A stretch of 64,000 nt of DNA. Origin: Sphingomonas montana (GTDB lineage Bacteria; Pseudomonadota; Alphaproteobacteria; Sphingomonadales; Sphingomonadaceae). The DNA is taken from assembly GCF_001956315.1 (NCBI RefSeq), contig NZ_MOLY01000029.1:32470-96469 (forward strand), given 5' to 3'. Shown here piece by piece: positions 17,661 through 28,237 of this stretch. Position 1 is the stretch's first letter, and every line of letters starts with the position of its first letter. The translations under genes and the position numbers were made by a program. Below the pieces are notes generated by a model, which saw nothing but the letters and a program-made list of their open reading frames with translations, did no database searches and was not told the DNA's origin.

Positions 17661-18305
17661 GTGTCTTCAGAACCGTTACCGGCTTGCTCTCCCCTGCGTC
17701 TGGGTGAGGAGGCGCCTGACTTCACAGCGCGTTCTACCCGCGGCGTCGTGTCGCTCTCGGACTTCCGCGGTCGCTGGTTGGTGCTGTTTTCGCATCCGGC
17801 GGACTTCACGCCGGTGTGCACCAGCGAGTTCGTGTCGATCGCCCGTGCAGGCGATCGCTTCGCGGCTCTCGACTGCGCGTTGATGGCCCTGTCGGTCGAC
17901 AGCCTCTTCTCGCATCTGGCCTGGATCCGTGCGATCAAGGACAGGTTCGACGTCGTCGTCGAGTTTCCGATTATCGAGGATCCGACGTTGGAGATCGCGC
18001 GCGCCTATGGGATGGTCGCGCCGAACGCGATGGATGCGAGCGCGGTCCGCACAAGCTACTATCTCGACCCGGATGGCATATTGCGCGCATCGACCTGCTA
18101 CCCGGCCAGTGTCGGACGGTCGGTCGAGGAAATGCTGCGGTTGGTCACGGCCTTGCAACGGGTTCAGGATGGCGGCGTTCTGGCACCCGAAGGCTGGACC
18201 GCGGGAGACGACCTTCTCGCCGTTCCAAGCCACGATCTGGCCGACGTCCTGGCCGCCGAATCCGGAAGCGACTGGTTCTATCGGCCCATTCGGGACCGGA
18301 GTTAA
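17661..18305 (+). CDS. Peroxiredoxin of the Prx6/1-Cys-like group
   Basis: 214-residue cytoplasmic thiol peroxidase reducing H2O2 and organic peroxides. Residues 14-30 show the usual LGEEAPDFTARSTRG opening. The peroxidatic cysteine is Cys53 in FSHPADFTPVCTSEF, and the long C-terminal extension (YYLDPDGILRASTCYPASVGRS and beyond) is typical of the Prx6-like group. Cys9, Cys72 and a cysteine in STCYPAS are also present. GTG 17661 is used as the start. The regulator gene follows after 3 bases. With thioredoxin reductase further down, it fits a thiol-defence or persulfide-handling operon. Confidence 0.9.
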   Translation: MSSEPLPACSPLRLGEEAPDFTARSTRGVVSLSDFRGRWLVLFSHPADFTPVCTSEFVSIARAGDRFAALDCALMALSVDSLFSHLAWIRAIKDRFDVVVEFPIIEDPTLEIARAYGMVAPNAMDASAVRTSYYLDPDGILRASTCYPASVGRSVEEMLRLVTALQRVQDGGVLAPEGWTAGDDLLAVPSHDLADVLAAESGSDWFYRPIRDRS

Positions 18306-18308
18306 GTC

Positions 18309-18695
18309 ATGGCAGATTCAGGGTCACTCGATCTCGATCTCGATCTCGATGCCGCGGCCGACCTGCTGCGTGCGCTGGCGCACGGCACGCGTTTGGCACT
18401 GCTGCGTGTCCTGATCCACGGCGAACGCTCGGTCGGCGAAATCGAACAGGCGACCGGGGTAGGTCAGCCCGGGCTAAGCCAGCAGCTCGGCGTCCTGCGC
18501 AAGGCGGACCTCGTGCACACCCGGAAGGACGCGAAGCTGGTCATCTACCGGTTGAATCGCGATCGCCTTGCCGAGATGCGCGTCCTGTTCGCCGGCTTTG
18601 CCGGGACGCCGGTGCCGCGCGACCAGGCGATCGTCGCCCGGATGCGGGATGGGGGGGGCGCCGCGATGTTTGCGCGCGTGTCACCCAGAAACTGA
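18309..18695 (+). CDS. ArsR/SmtB-family regulator, BigR/SqrR-like but without cysteines
   Basis: 128-residue winged-helix repressor. The DNA-binding part SVGEIEQATGVGQPGLSQQLGVLRKADLV is close to BigR of Xylella/Agrobacterium, a persulfide sensor of sulfide-oxidation operons. BigR/SqrR sense with two cysteines. At the matching places this protein has Arg33 (ALLRVLIHGE) and Ala98 (LFAGFAG), and the whole protein has no cysteine. It may be a non-sensing repressor, or use another signal. Its N-terminus carries four in-frame CTCGAT repeats coding (Leu-Asp)4. It is co-transcribed with the peroxiredoxin (3-base gap) and probably acts on the divergent sulfur operon. Confidence 0.87.
   Translation: MADSGSLDLDLDLDAAADLLRALAHGTRLALLRVLIHGERSVGEIEQATGVGQPGLSQQLGVLRKADLVHTRKDAKLVIYRLNRDRLAEMRVLFAGFAGTPVPRDQAIVARMRDGGGAAMFARVSPRN
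18327..18350 (+). repeat. Four tandem CTCGAT hexamers inside the ArsR-family gene
   Basis: Perfect 6-base units at 18327-18350, in frame, coding Leu-Asp four times. A change in copy number would add or remove two residues without a frameshift. The repeat lies just before the first conserved helix. Confidence 0.9.
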
Positions 18696-18842
18696 GGGCT
18701 GACCGAACCATCGCGTCGATCCGTGTAGGCGGTCGCCTTCAACATTCCTGGCCCCACTCGCGGGCTGTTGTTCAATACACGCTTTACGTAATCGAGAAAT
18801 CTGGTATCAACCGTAACCATCGGGTTGTTGGGAGGGTTTGCG

Positions 18843-19826
18843 GTGACGGAATCGGTTCATGCCAAGGTTCTGATCATCGGCTCGGGACCTGCGGGCTATA
18901 CCGCCGCAGTCTATGCCGCGCGGGCGGCGCTCGACCCCGTCCAGATCGAGGGCATGCAGCCGGGCGGGCAGCTGACCATCACGACGGATGTGGAAAACTG
19001 GCCGGGCGACATCCGGGTTACCGGCCCCGAACTGATGGCCCGCATGGCCGAGCAGGCGAAGGCCGTTGGGACCGCGCTTGTCTCCGACATGATCATGGAG
19101 GTCGACCTCACGCAGCGGCCGTTCCTGGCGGTCGGTGATTCGGGACGACGCTACACCGGGGACACCATCATCATCGCGACGGGCGCCTCCGCGCGCTGGC
19201 TTGGGCTCGAAAGCGAGACACGATATCTGGGGGGCGGCGTCTCGGCGTGCGCCACCTGCGATGGCTTCTTCTATCGCGGCCGGACGGTCGCGGTCGTAGG
19301 CGGCGGAAACACCGCCGTTGAGGAGGCGCTGTTCCTTACGAACTTTGCCGAGAAGGTCTACCTGATCCATCGCCGCGACAGCCTGCGCGCGGACCGGACC
19401 AATCAGGCGCGGCTGCATGCCAACCCGAAGATCGAGATGGTCTGGAACGCCGAGGTCGCCGAGGTGCTCGGCAATGGCAAGACCGTCACCGGCGTCGCCG
19501 TGCGAAGTACGGTTGATGGCGGGCTCAGCGAAATCTCCGTCGACGGTCTCTTCGTCGCGATCGGGCACGATCCCGCGACGTCCCTGTTTGCCGGGCAGCT
19601 GCGCATGGACGACGAAGGCTACATCCTCGTTGCACAGGGTTCGACCGGGACCAGCGTTCCGGGAGTCTTCGCGGCCGGCGACGTGCAGGACAAGGTGTTC
19701 CGGCAGGCCATCACGTCCGCTGGAATGGGTTGCATGGCGGCCTTGGAAGCGGAACGGTATCTGGCGGGGCACAACGCGCACGCGATCGCGGCCGAAGGCG
19801 CGGATGACCGGGCGTTGCTGGTATGA
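18843..19826 (+). CDS. trxB: Thioredoxin-disulfide reductase
   Basis: 327-residue FAD/NADPH enzyme that reduces oxidised thioredoxin. It has FAD-binding [18 protein letters not shown] (11-28), the redox-active CATC at Cys136/Cys139 ([11 protein letters not shown]), NADPH-binding [15 protein letters not shown] followed by HRRDSLRA, and a C-terminal [24 protein letters not shown] 18843 is chosen because GGAGGG lies 7 bases upstream; a TTG at 18825 is the alternative. It follows the BigR-like regulator by about 150 bases. Its gap is long enough for its own promoter. A thioredoxin is encoded at 41806. Confidence 0.92.
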   Translation: MTESVHAKVLIIGSGPAGYTAAVYAARAALDPVQIEGMQPGGQLTITTDVENWPGDIRVTGPELMARMAEQAKAVGTALVSDMIMEVDLTQRPFLAVGDSGRRYTGDTIIIATGASARWLGLESETRYLGGGVSACATCDGFFYRGRTVAVVGGGNTAVEEALFLTNFAEKVYLIHRRDSLRADRTNQARLHANPKIEMVWNAEVAEVLGNGKTVTGVAVRSTVDGGLSEISVDGLFVAIGHDPATSLFAGQLRMDDEGYILVAQGSTGTSVPGVFAAGDVQDKVFRQAITSAGMGCMAALEAERYLAGHNAHAIAAEGADDRALLV

Positions 19827-19887
19827 TTGCCAGCACGCAAGGCGCCGCCAACCCGAGGGGATGGCGTGAAGGATCGCGTGTAGACCC

Positions 19888-21294
19888 ATGACCGACCTGA
19901 TCCGCGATCGGCAAGTCGGCCGGCAGCGTGCCCGGCCCGACTGCAAGGTGGCTCTGAGCGTCGTCGATCTCTTTACGATCGGGATCGGTCCGTCGAGTTC
20001 GCACACCGTTGGACCGATGCGTGCGGCATTCGCCTTCGCCGAACTCGTGATCGATGCCGAACCGGCTTCGATCCAGGTTGACCTCTATGGATCCCTGGCG
20101 CTGACAGGGCGCGGTCACGCAACCGACAATGCGGTGATGCTGGGACTTGGCGGCGCGGAACCCGAGACGATCGAGCCCGACCTGATCCCGGATCGTCTGG
20201 CCGCGATTCGATCGACCGGTCGCCTCATGCTGGCGGGACAATGCGAGATCCGGTTCGAGGAGAGCCAGCACCTGCTGTTTCACCCAAAAACCTTTCTAGC
20301 CGGTCACCCCAACGCGCTTATGTTCACCGCTTTGCTGAAGAACGGACGGCATATCGACCGGACGTATTTCTCGATCGGCGGTGGCGCGATCGTCGAGGCC
20401 GGACGGGGGCCGCCGAAGACCAACATCGCGTTGCCGCGGCCATTCTCCAGCGCGGCCGAACTGCTTGCCACGGGCGAGGCGACGGGGCTGTCCATCCCCG
20501 ACATCGTCCGGGACAACGAGCGGGCGTGGCGGTCAGATGCGGATACCAACCGGTTCGTCGCTGCCGTACGCGAAGCGATGTTCGCCTCGATCGATCGCGG
20601 GTGTCGACAGGGCGGCATACTGCCCGGCGGGCTGAAGGTGCCGCGCCGGGCGAAGGCGCTGCATCAGGGGCTCGAGGGGCGCGACACGGCCGCCGATCCT
20701 TCCGCGGTGTTCGAATGGGTCAGCCTCTACGCGCTTGCGGTGAACGAGGAGAATGCGGCGGGCGGGCGCGTCGTGACCGCGCCGACCAACGGCGCCGCCG
20801 GCGTGCTGCCGGCGGTTCTCAAATTCTACGAGACATTTACGGCAGAGCCCACCCAAAAGGGTTCGCATGACTTTCTGCTGACCGCGGCGGCGATCGGGTT
20901 TCTGTACAAGAAGCGGGCGTCCATCTCGGCGGCGGAAATGGGATGTCAGGGTGAGGTCGGGGTGGCCTGTTCGATGGCCGCCGGAGCGCTGGTCGCCGCT
21001 TTGGGCGGTACCAACGCGCAAATCGAGAACGCGGCCGAGATCGGCATGGAACATAATCTGGGGCTGACCTGCGACCCGATCGGTGGGCTGGTCCAGATAC
21101 CGTGCATCGAACGCAATACGATGGGCGCGATCAAGGCGATCAATGCGGCCTATCTGGCATTGCGCGGCGACGGCCGCCACATCGTGAGCCTCGACCAGGT
21201 GATCGAGACGATGCGCCAGACCGGCGAGGACATGCGCTCGCAATATAAGGAAACCTCGCTTGGCGGCCTGGCCGTCAATGTCGTCGAATGCTGA
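19888..21294 (+). CDS. sdaA: L-serine ammonia-lyase (serine dehydratase), one-chain Fe-S type
   Basis: 468 residues; converts L-serine to pyruvate and ammonia in the cytoplasm. The beta domain begins with the signature [21 protein letters not shown]. The alpha domain carries the 4Fe-4S cysteines in [25 protein letters not shown] and [11 protein letters not shown]. The start at ATG 19888 gives a 20-residue lead before GTG 19948, where many homologues begin. The M3 peptidase gene follows 11 bases after the stop, with its Shine-Dalgarno sequence overlapping the stop codon region, so the two are probably one transcript. Confidence 0.92.
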   Translation: MTDLIRDRQVGRQRARPDCKVALSVVDLFTIGIGPSSSHTVGPMRAAFAFAELVIDAEPASIQVDLYGSLALTGRGHATDNAVMLGLGGAEPETIEPDLIPDRLAAIRSTGRLMLAGQCEIRFEESQHLLFHPKTFLAGHPNALMFTALLKNGRHIDRTYFSIGGGAIVEAGRGPPKTNIALPRPFSSAAELLATGEATGLSIPDIVRDNERAWRSDADTNRFVAAVREAMFASIDRGCRQGGILPGGLKVPRRAKALHQGLEGRDTAADPSAVFEWVSLYALAVNEENAAGGRVVTAPTNGAAGVLPAVLKFYETFTAEPTQKGSHDFLLTAAAIGFLYKKRASISAAEMGCQGEVGVACSMAAGALVAALGGTNAQIENAAEIGMEHNLGLTCDPIGGLVQIPCIERNTMGAIKAINAAYLALRGDGRHIVSLDQVIETMRQTGEDMRSQYKETSLGGLAVNVVEC

Positions 21295-21305
21295 AGGAAG
21301 CTGTC

Positions 21306-23351
21306 ATGACCGTTGCTGCCCAGAACCTGCTCGATCCGATGGCCTTGCCGCCGTTCGCCGACCTGACCTCCGACGCGATCCCGCCCGCCCTGGACGCGGC
21401 GATCGACCGGCACCGGGCGGTGGTGGCAACGCTCGTGGCCGAACGGCCGACGACGTTCGCCGAGGTTTGGCTGCCGCTGGAGCGGGCCACCAACGCGATC
21501 GATGCGTTGTGGTCCGGCGTGTCGCATCTGCAGGGGGTCGCCGATACGCCCGAACTGCGCGCCGCCCACGCCGAAGCACAGAAGCGGATTGTCGAGAACA
21601 ACGTTCAGGTTTCGCAGAACCGCGACCTGTACGACGTCCTGGTCGCCTTGTCCGTATCCCCCGACTTCGCTTCGCTGGGCGACGCCGACAGGATCGCGGT
21701 CGAAAACGCCATTCGCGACTTCACCCTGTCGGGCGTGGCGCTGGATCCGGCGGAGCGGGACCGGTTCAAGGCAAACTCCATCGAGTTGTCGGCATTGGCC
21801 AACGCGTTCGGCAGCGCGGTGCTCGACGCGACGCAGGCGTGGGGTGAGACGATAACCGATCCGCGGATCCTGTCGGGCGTGTCCGACGTGGATCTGGCGA
21901 TGTTTCGCGAGGCGGCCGCCGCCGTGGGCGAGGACGGCTGGCGGGTGACGTTGCAGCAGCCTAGTGTCGCTGCGATCCTGACCTTCGCCGAAAATCGCGA
22001 TCTGCGCGCGCGTGTCTACCATGCCTATCACACACGCGCCTCGGACCAGGGGCCCCATGCGGGGCAGTTCGATAATTCGGACCGGATCGCACGCATCCTC
22101 GAACTGCGTCACGAAGCGGCAGAGCTGTTGGGTTTCACCGACCCGGTCGCATGGTCCTTCGCGACCAAGATGGCCCCAAATGGTGCCGAAGTGCTGGCGT
22201 TCCTGCGCGATCTCGGAGCGCGGGCGAAGCCGGCGGCCGAGCGCGACGTGGCCGAGATGCGCGCCTTCGCTGCGGCCGAACTCGGTATCGCCGACTTCAG
22301 TCCCTGGGATGCGGGTTATGTCGCCGACCGCCTGCGTCGGGCGCGCTACGATGTCGATGAGCAGACGGTCCGCGGTTATTTCCCGGTCGATCGGGTCACT
22401 GCCGGATGGCAGACGTTGCTGGACCGGCTGTTCGGCATCCGTCTTATCGAGCGCAACGACGTTTCGCTGTATCATGCGGATGCCCGGTATTTCGACGTGG
22501 TCGATGATGGCGGCACGACCTTTGCCGGCCTCTACCTCGACCTTCATGCCCGTGCGGGCAAGCGCGGCGGGGCCTGGATGGATCAGGCGCGACCACGGCT
22601 GGCGGACGGCGATGCGGTCCGCGTGCCGGTGGCCTATCTGGTCTGCAATTTCGCGCCCAACAGCGAGGACAGCCCGGCCTTGCTGAGTCACAGCGACGTG
22701 ACCACGCTGTTGCACGAGACCGGGCACTGCCTGCACCATCTGTTCACGCGGGTCGATCGCCCCAGCATCGCCGGAACCAACGGCTTCGAATGGGACGCAA
22801 TCGAACTGCCGAGTCAGTTGATGGAGGATTTCGCGTGGGATCGCGATGTCCTGACCGACATGTCCGGGCATCATGTGACGGGCGATCGGCTGCCGGCCGA
22901 GCTGTTCGAAAAAATGATCGCCGCCCGCCGGTTCCAGGCGGGCATGTTCATCGTCCGCCAGGTGGAGTTCGGACTGTTCGACCTGTTGCTCCACCTCGGC
23001 ACGATGGGCAGCGATCCTGTCGAGGTCATCAAGGCGGTGCGCGAAGAGGTGGCGGTGATCCATCCGCCGGAGTGGCACCGTTTTCCGCACGGTTTCAGTC
23101 ACATCTTCGCCGGCGGCTATGCGGCGGGCTACTATGGCTACCTATGGGCCGAACAGCTTGCGGCGGACGGCTTCGCGGCGTTCGTGGAGGCCGGCGTGGT
23201 GGACCGGGCGACCGGGGACCGCCTGCGCAAGGAAGTTCTGTCGCGCGGGGCGACCCGACCGGCGGCCGACAGTTTCCGCGCGTTCCGCGGGCGGGATGCC
23301 GATCCCACCGCCATGCTGTTCCGTCACGGCCTGATCCGCGAGGATGCCTGA
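21306..23351 (+). CDS. M3-family metallopeptidase (oligopeptidase A / dipeptidyl carboxypeptidase type)
   Basis: 681-residue zinc oligopeptidase of the thimet group, cytoplasmic as no signal peptide is seen. The zinc site is [13 protein letters not shown] (His470, Glu471, His474), and the third-ligand region includes [19 protein letters not shown]. Near the C-terminus are [25 protein letters not shown] and the tyrosine-rich substrate loop typical of OpdA/Dcp. ATG 21306 is preferred over ATG 21288 because GAAGGAAG stands 5 bases before it. It is between serine dehydratase and a cysteine-degrading-type enzyme, so a role in turning peptides into catabolised amino acids fits. Confidence 0.92.
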   Translation: MTVAAQNLLDPMALPPFADLTSDAIPPALDAAIDRHRAVVATLVAERPTTFAEVWLPLERATNAIDALWSGVSHLQGVADTPELRAAHAEAQKRIVENNVQVSQNRDLYDVLVALSVSPDFASLGDADRIAVENAIRDFTLSGVALDPAERDRFKANSIELSALANAFGSAVLDATQAWGETITDPRILSGVSDVDLAMFREAAAAVGEDGWRVTLQQPSVAAILTFAENRDLRARVYHAYHTRASDQGPHAGQFDNSDRIARILELRHEAAELLGFTDPVAWSFATKMAPNGAEVLAFLRDLGARAKPAAERDVAEMRAFAAAELGIADFSPWDAGYVADRLRRARYDVDEQTVRGYFPVDRVTAGWQTLLDRLFGIRLIERNDVSLYHADARYFDVVDDGGTTFAGLYLDLHARAGKRGGAWMDQARPRLADGDAVRVPVAYLVCNFAPNSEDSPALLSHSDVTTLLHETGHCLHHLFTRVDRPSIAGTNGFEWDAIELPSQLMEDFAWDRDVLTDMSGHHVTGDRLPAELFEKMIAARRFQAGMFIVRQVEFGLFDLLLHLGTMGSDPVEVIKAVREEVAVIHPPEWHRFPHGFSHIFAGGYAAGYYGYLWAEQLAADGFAAFVEAGVVDRATGDRLRKEVLSRGATRPAADSFRAFRGRDADPTAMLFRHGLIREDA

Positions 23352-24441
23352 GGTGAGCCTGATCCGACAATGCGGATGGGCCACCGCCCGCGCCTGGCAG
23401 AACGAGGCCGTTCGTCGCATCGAAGCGGACTTCAACCGGTCCGCCGACACGCATCTCATCCGCCTGGATCTGCCGCGCTATCCGGACATCACTCTCTACT
23501 TGAAGGACGAGAGCAGTCACCCGACCGGCAGCCTGAAACACCGGCTGGCGCGCTCGCTTTTCCTCTACGCGCTCTGCAACGCATGGATCGGACCGGATAC
23601 CTGCGTCATTGAGTCCTCGTCCGGCTCGACGGCGGTGTCCGAGGCGTATTTCGCGAAGATGCTCGGCCTGCGCTTCATCGCGGTGGTGCCGGCGACCACC
23701 GCGTCGCCCAAGCTGGATGCGATCCGGTTTCATGGTGGCGAGATCCACATGGTCGACGACCCGCGCGAGATCTATGCCACGTCGCACCGGCTCGCTGCAG
23801 AGACGGGCGGTCATTATCTCGACCAGTTCACCTATGCCGAACGGGCGACCGACTGGCGCGGCAACAACAACATAGCCGAGTCGATCTTCGCGCAGATGGT
23901 CGAGGAGGAGCACCCGGTGCCGAGGTGGATCGTCTGTGGCGCAGGGACCGGAGGCACGTCCGCCACCATCGGGCGCTTCATCCGCTACCTGCGGCATCCG
24001 ACCCGGTTGTGCGTCGCCGACCCTGTCCATTCCGTTTTCCACCGCCATTTCGACGACAGGACGGTGACCTCCCTGCCGGAAGGATGCGCATCAAGGATCG
24101 AGGGTATCGGTCGGCCGCGGGTCGAGCCGAGCTTCGTACCCAGCGTGATCGACCGGATGATCGCCGTCGACGACGCCGACAGCATCGGCGCCATGCATGC
24201 GCTTTCGGACGCGTTGGGACGCCGGGTCGGCGGATCGACCGGCACCAACTTGTGGGCGTGCGCGCAACTGGTCGCGGAGATGGCGGCGGCGGGCGAGCGC
24301 GGCAGCATCGTCACGCTGCTCTGCGACGGGGGCGATCGCTACGGTTGCACCTATTATGACGAGGCCTGGCTGACCGAGCGAACGGTCGACTGGCGGAAAC
24401 AGGCCGCCCGGATCGCAACCTTCCTCAGCGCGGAAGACTAG
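23344..24441 (+). CDS. PLP-dependent cysteine synthase-family enzyme, Cds1-like L-cysteine desulfhydrase
   Basis: 365-residue fold-type II PLP enzyme. The Schiff-base lysine is Lys65 in [12 protein letters not shown], with the asparagine-loop equivalent [18 protein letters not shown] and the phosphate-binding glycine loop [13 protein letters not shown]. The sequence and size fit the actinobacterial/proteobacterial Cds1 branch, which releases H2S, pyruvate and ammonia from cysteine; true cysteine synthase remains possible. ATG 23344 overlaps the end of the M3 gene by 8 bases. With SdaA and a sulfide-oxidation operon nearby, cysteine breakdown followed by sulfide disposal is a sensible reading. 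Confidence 0.8.
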   Translation: MPEVSLIRQCGWATARAWQNEAVRRIEADFNRSADTHLIRLDLPRYPDITLYLKDESSHPTGSLKHRLARSLFLYALCNAWIGPDTCVIESSSGSTAVSEAYFAKMLGLRFIAVVPATTASPKLDAIRFHGGEIHMVDDPREIYATSHRLAAETGGHYLDQFTYAERATDWRGNNNIAESIFAQMVEEEHPVPRWIVCGAGTGGTSATIGRFIRYLRHPTRLCVADPVHSVFHRHFDDRTVTSLPEGCASRIEGIGRPRVEPSFVPSVIDRMIAVDDADSIGAMHALSDALGRRVGGSTGTNLWACAQLVAEMAAAGERGSIVTLLCDGGDRYGCTYYDEAWLTERTVDWRKQAARIATFLSAED

Positions 24442-24518
24442 TCGGTCAGGCCGTGGCCGATCCGGGTTTCCTGGAAATATTGCGATCTTCGGCACCGGCG
24501 GGGGGTGCGTAGTCGGTG

Positions 24519-25445
24519 TCAGGATGCGCCTTCGATAGTCGCCACGAACGTCGGGCCATGACCCTGTGCCGAAATATATCGACCGGGACCGTCGGCGATG
24601 ACGGTCCGGCCGTCAGGCGTGCTGATGCAGTCTCGTATCGCCGCTATCTGGTCGGTGCGTGCACTGACCGTAGGCCCGCCGTCGAAGATGTCGACATAGC
24701 CGTCCCACGAGAAGCCTTCCTGCTCCAGAAGGCGCAGCGCGGCGCGGGAGTCGTCGTGGGGACGGCCGATCGCATCGCGGGCATCGGCCGGCAGCAACGA
24801 GGTGTAAATCGGATAGCGCGGCATCAGGTCGGCGATGAACTGGTTTCCGTGCAGCGCATTGTGCAGGTCCGCGGCTTCGAAATCGCTCCCGAAAAACGGT
24901 TCGCCGACGGCTTTCCAGAAAGGCGATGCGCCGTTCGCGGCATATCCGCGAAGATCGGCGATCGTCCGGTCGGCAAAGGCGGCGCGGTGCCTCGCGATCA
25001 GCAGATACCGGCTGCGCGCGAGCAGGCGGCCATATCCCGCCACGCGCGCATCGGCATGGACGAATAGCCCCCCGACCTCCGACGCGCCGTCATAGTCGTT
25101 CACCAGAAACAGTAATTGGGTCGAGAAACTTCGGGGCGGATGACTGGAGGCGTGGGTCACCCGCCCGAGCTTGTAGCTGTAGAAGGGCAGGCGGGCGCCG
25201 AGCCGGGAATACAGGCTGGCGGTGCCGATGATCCGGCCGCCCGGTGCGTCTTCCAGCACCAGCATGTAATATTCGTCCTGTGGTGACGACGGCATGGTCT
25301 CCGCCGATCTGGTCGACCAGGCGATCTTTTCGGACAGCGCATCGCGATCGTTGGGGAGATTGGTCATTCCGCCGCCGGTCAGTGCCGAAAGCGTGAGAAG
25401 ACCGGCGATATCGTCCGCGCGGACCATCCGAACCTGCGCCGTCAT
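24519..25445 (-). CDS. astA: Arginine N-succinyltransferase
   Basis: 308-residue cytoplasmic enzyme for the first step of the arginine succinyltransferase pathway (arginine + succinyl-CoA). Recognised by MVRADDIAGLLTLSALTGGGMTNLP, YYMLVLEDAPGGRIIGTASLYS, and SEVGGLFVHADARVAGYGRLLARSRYLLIA with the acyl-CoA site, then RGYAANGASPFWKAVGEPFF. The start at ATG 25445 overlaps the astB stop (ATGA). It is the last gene of the minus-strand amino-acid catabolic series and converges on the Cds1-like gene. Confidence 0.93.
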   Translation of the reverse strand: MTAQVRMVRADDIAGLLTLSALTGGGMTNLPNDRDALSEKIAWSTRSAETMPSSPQDEYYMLVLEDAPGGRIIGTASLYSRLGARLPFYSYKLGRVTHASSHPPRSFSTQLLFLVNDYDGASEVGGLFVHADARVAGYGRLLARSRYLLIARHRAAFADRTIADLRGYAANGASPFWKAVGEPFFGSDFEAADLHNALHGNQFIADLMPRYPIYTSLLPADARDAIGRPHDDSRAALRLLEQEGFSWDGYVDIFDGGPTVSARTDQIAAIRDCISTPDGRTVIADGPGRYISAQGHGPTFVATIEGAS

Positions 25446-26731
25446 AGCGCGTCCGGCCCGAAGCCGAGGGCATCGAGAAGCGCGGCGCGCGCCCGGTGAC
25501 ATTGCAGCCAGAGGTCCGGATTGCCGAGATCGTCCGGTGCGATCGCGACCGGCCACTCCGCCGCGACGACCGCCTCGATCCGGTCGCAGGCGGCGTCATC
25601 CAGCAGAAAGCGTCGGTCGACCGTCGCCAATGCCGCGGCGCTCATCTGCACGCGAAGACGGAGGCATGCCGGTCCGCCCCCGTTGCGCATGGACTCACGC
25701 ACATCCACGACGATCAGACGGCGGATCGGACCGCCCCGAGCCACCTCGGCTTCCAGCCAGCGCCACACGGTGGGCTCGTTCCGGCTCTCCTGTGGCAGGA
25801 CCAGCGCCATGTCGCCCGAGGGCAGGGTCACCAGCTGCGAGTTGAAGAGATAGGACCGGATCGCGGTGGCAAGCGACACCTCCGCCGCGGGAACGGTCAC
25901 GATCCGGGTCGCCGGCAACCGATCGCGCACGAAGGCGTGGAGTGCGATCGGATCGGCGAACGCCTGTTCATGCGCGAACAGGACGTGACCATGAGCGACG
26001 GCGACGACGTCGTTGTGAAACGCGCCGACCGCGATCGCGGCGGCCGATTGCTGCGCGAAACACGTCCGCGACGGCGCAAGCCCATGTCGGCGGGCGATCG
26101 CCTGACTTGCAGTCAGGTCCTGTCGTGCGGGAAAACCGCCAGCGCCGGCCTCGCCGTAAACGAAGATCTCTACGGCATCGGCGCCTTCCGGTGTCGTCAG
26201 CCGCATGAAGTTGGCAGCCCCCTCATCGCGGAACGCCGCAGGCAGCGCGCCATGGACCGCGAAGAACCTGCCGTCCGCAAAGGCCAGTCGAAGCTGACGT
26301 TCCGTCTGAACCGACTCGATGCCGCGATGGCGCATCGTCGTCAGATTGGCGACGGAAAGATGGCAACGACCATCGGACGTATCGGTGGAGGGCGAGACCG
26401 TCGCGGCGTTGGCCGTCCACATTGCGGACGCCGAACATGCGTTGGCGAGGAGGACCGGCTCGTCCCGTGCGGCGGCGGCAAGAACCGCGGGGTCCGACCC
26501 GCTGAACCCGATCGACCGCAGCCAGTCGGTATCGGGCCGGCGGTGTGGGAGCAACACGCCCTGGGGCAGGCCCAGGGCGATCATGGCGCGCATCTTCGCC
26601 AGACCCTGCAACGCGGCCTGACGGGGTGCCGACGTCCTTCCGGCGTTCACGGCGGAGGCGAGGTTGCCATGGGCAAGCCCGGCATAGTTGTGCGTGGGTC
26701 CGATCAGCCCGTCGAAGTTCACCTCGATCAT
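25442..26731 (-). CDS. astB: N-succinylarginine dihydrolase
   Basis: 429-residue enzyme of the amidinotransferase fold converting N2-succinylarginine to N2-succinylornithine, CO2 and ammonia. It opens with the diagnostic MIEVNFDGLIGPTHNYAGLA and FVYGEAGAGGFPARQ. The catalytic His is in GAFHNDVVAVAHGHVLF and the catalytic Cys in SMRNGGGPACLRLRV. ATG 26731 overlaps the astD stop by 4 bases, and its own stop overlaps astA. No sign of damage. Confidence 0.95.
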   Translation of the reverse strand: MIEVNFDGLIGPTHNYAGLAHGNLASAVNAGRTSAPRQAALQGLAKMRAMIALGLPQGVLLPHRRPDTDWLRSIGFSGSDPAVLAAAARDEPVLLANACSASAMWTANAATVSPSTDTSDGRCHLSVANLTTMRHRGIESVQTERQLRLAFADGRFFAVHGALPAAFRDEGAANFMRLTTPEGADAVEIFVYGEAGAGGFPARQDLTASQAIARRHGLAPSRTCFAQQSAAAIAVGAFHNDVVAVAHGHVLFAHEQAFADPIALHAFVRDRLPATRIVTVPAAEVSLATAIRSYLFNSQLVTLPSGDMALVLPQESRNEPTVWRWLEAEVARGGPIRRLIVVDVRESMRNGGGPACLRLRVQMSAAALATVDRRFLLDDAACDRIEAVVAAEWPVAIAPDDLGNPDLWLQCHRARAALLDALGFGPDAL

Positions 26732-28140
26732 GCGGACAGTCCTCGGATCTCCGCGGAGATGTCCTGAACCGTCGGTGCCTCGAAGCTGGCAACCGGGTAG
26801 GCACAATAGTCGGCGGCATAATAGGCGCTTGGGCGGTGATTGCCCGACGCGCCGACGCCGCCGAACGGCATGGAGCCCGCGGCGCCGGTTGTCGGGCGGT
26901 TCAGGTTGAGGACGCCGGCACGGGCGCGGCGGGTGTAGCGATCCCACAGCGCCTGTTCGTTCGAGATCAGGCCGGCGGCGAGCCCGAACGCAGTCGCGTT
27001 CGCCGCGGTGATCGCAGCGTCGAAGTCCGGCACGCGCACGACCTGAAGCACGGGTGCGAAGATCTCCACGTCAGGCGCGTCGATCCCCGTCACGTCCAGG
27101 ATCGCCGGCGTCACGAAGGTGCGCAGCGGCATGTCGAGCAGATCGAGCGGCCGCACTATGCGGGCGCCGCCAACGATCAATGCGTCGACGGCGCGTCGGG
27201 CCTGGTCGGCGGCCGCCTCGGATATGAGCGGGCCAAGTGCCGGTTCCGGATCCGCGTCCCAGCGCCCGATCCGCAGGCGTGCGGCAAGTGCGGTCGTTGC
27301 CTCGACCATGCGGTCGCCGACCGGACCGGCCGGAACGATAAGCCGGCGTGCGCAGCTGCACCGTTGTCCGGATGTGGCGAAGGCGGATGCCACGATGATC
27401 GACGCGGCGGCATCGACGTCTCCGTCCCAGGCGATCAGCGGGTTGTTGCCCCCGAGTTCCAGCGCGAGGATGACGTCCGGCCGATCTACGAATGCCTGAC
27501 GCAGCTGCGCGCCCGTCGCCGCCGATCCGGTAAACAGCAGCCCGTCGATCCGCGCTTCCGCCAGCAACCGTCCGGTGTCGCGTCCGCCCTGCACCAGGTT
27601 CAGCACCCCAGCGGGCAGTCCGGCCTCCTGCCAGAGCCCGACCATCGTCTCGCCGACGAGGGGCGTCTCCTCGGACGGCTTGAACACGACCGTGTCGCCG
27701 GCGAGGAGGGCGGGGACGATGTGGCCGTTGGGGAGATGCCCGGGGAAATTGTATGGCCCGAAGACGGCCATCACGCCGTGTGGCCGGTGACGCAAGACTG
27801 CGCGACCGAATGTCGTCGCGGCGTCGCGGATGCCACTGCGTTCCTGCTGAGCCGTGATCGAGGCCTCGATCTTGGCGACCATCGACGCGACCTCCTGGCG
27901 CCCCTCCCAAAGCGGCTTGCCCGTCTCGCGGCTGATGATCACGGCAAGCCGTTCCATGTTCTGCTGCAGCGCGAGGCCATAGCGCCGAACGCACGCGACG
28001 CGATCGGCGAGCGGGCGATCCGCCCAATCGTCCAACGCGGTACGCGCGGCGGAAACGGCGCGGGCGACGTCGGGTTGGCCTGCGGCGGCACCCTCCCAGA
28101 GCGTATCGCCGGTGGCAGGATCGATCGAACGAAAGGTCAT
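26728..28140 (-). CDS. astD: Succinylglutamate-semialdehyde dehydrogenase
   Basis: 470-residue NAD-dependent aldehyde dehydrogenase of the AST pathway. It has the ALDH hallmarks LALELGGNNPLIAWDGD (catalytic Glu) and ATSGQRCSCARRLIVP (catalytic Cys), with GPYNFPGHLPNGHIVPALLAGDTVVFKPSE and a C-terminal MPFGGVGASGNHRPSAYYAADYCAYPVAS that is typical of AstD. The start is ATG 28140. astB is coupled downstream; phhB is about 100 bases upstream on the same strand. The pathway's astC and astE are not within the window. Confidence 0.93.
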   Translation of the reverse strand: MTFRSIDPATGDTLWEGAAAGQPDVARAVSAARTALDDWADRPLADRVACVRRYGLALQQNMERLAVIISRETGKPLWEGRQEVASMVAKIEASITAQQERSGIRDAATTFGRAVLRHRPHGVMAVFGPYNFPGHLPNGHIVPALLAGDTVVFKPSEETPLVGETMVGLWQEAGLPAGVLNLVQGGRDTGRLLAEARIDGLLFTGSAATGAQLRQAFVDRPDVILALELGGNNPLIAWDGDVDAAASIIVASAFATSGQRCSCARRLIVPAGPVGDRMVEATTALAARLRIGRWDADPEPALGPLISEAAADQARRAVDALIVGGARIVRPLDLLDMPLRTFVTPAILDVTGIDAPDVEIFAPVLQVVRVPDFDAAITAANATAFGLAAGLISNEQALWDRYTRRARAGVLNLNRPTTGAAGSMPFGGVGASGNHRPSAYYAADYCAYPVASFEAPTVQDISAEIRGLSA

Positions 28141-28237
28141 ACGCTCTCCAGCAAGTCGAATGCGCCTGAACAATTAAAGTTCGGCAAGCGGTAATTCGCC
28201 TGTGCAAACGGCGGCGTCCCGCGGGATGGAATCCGGT

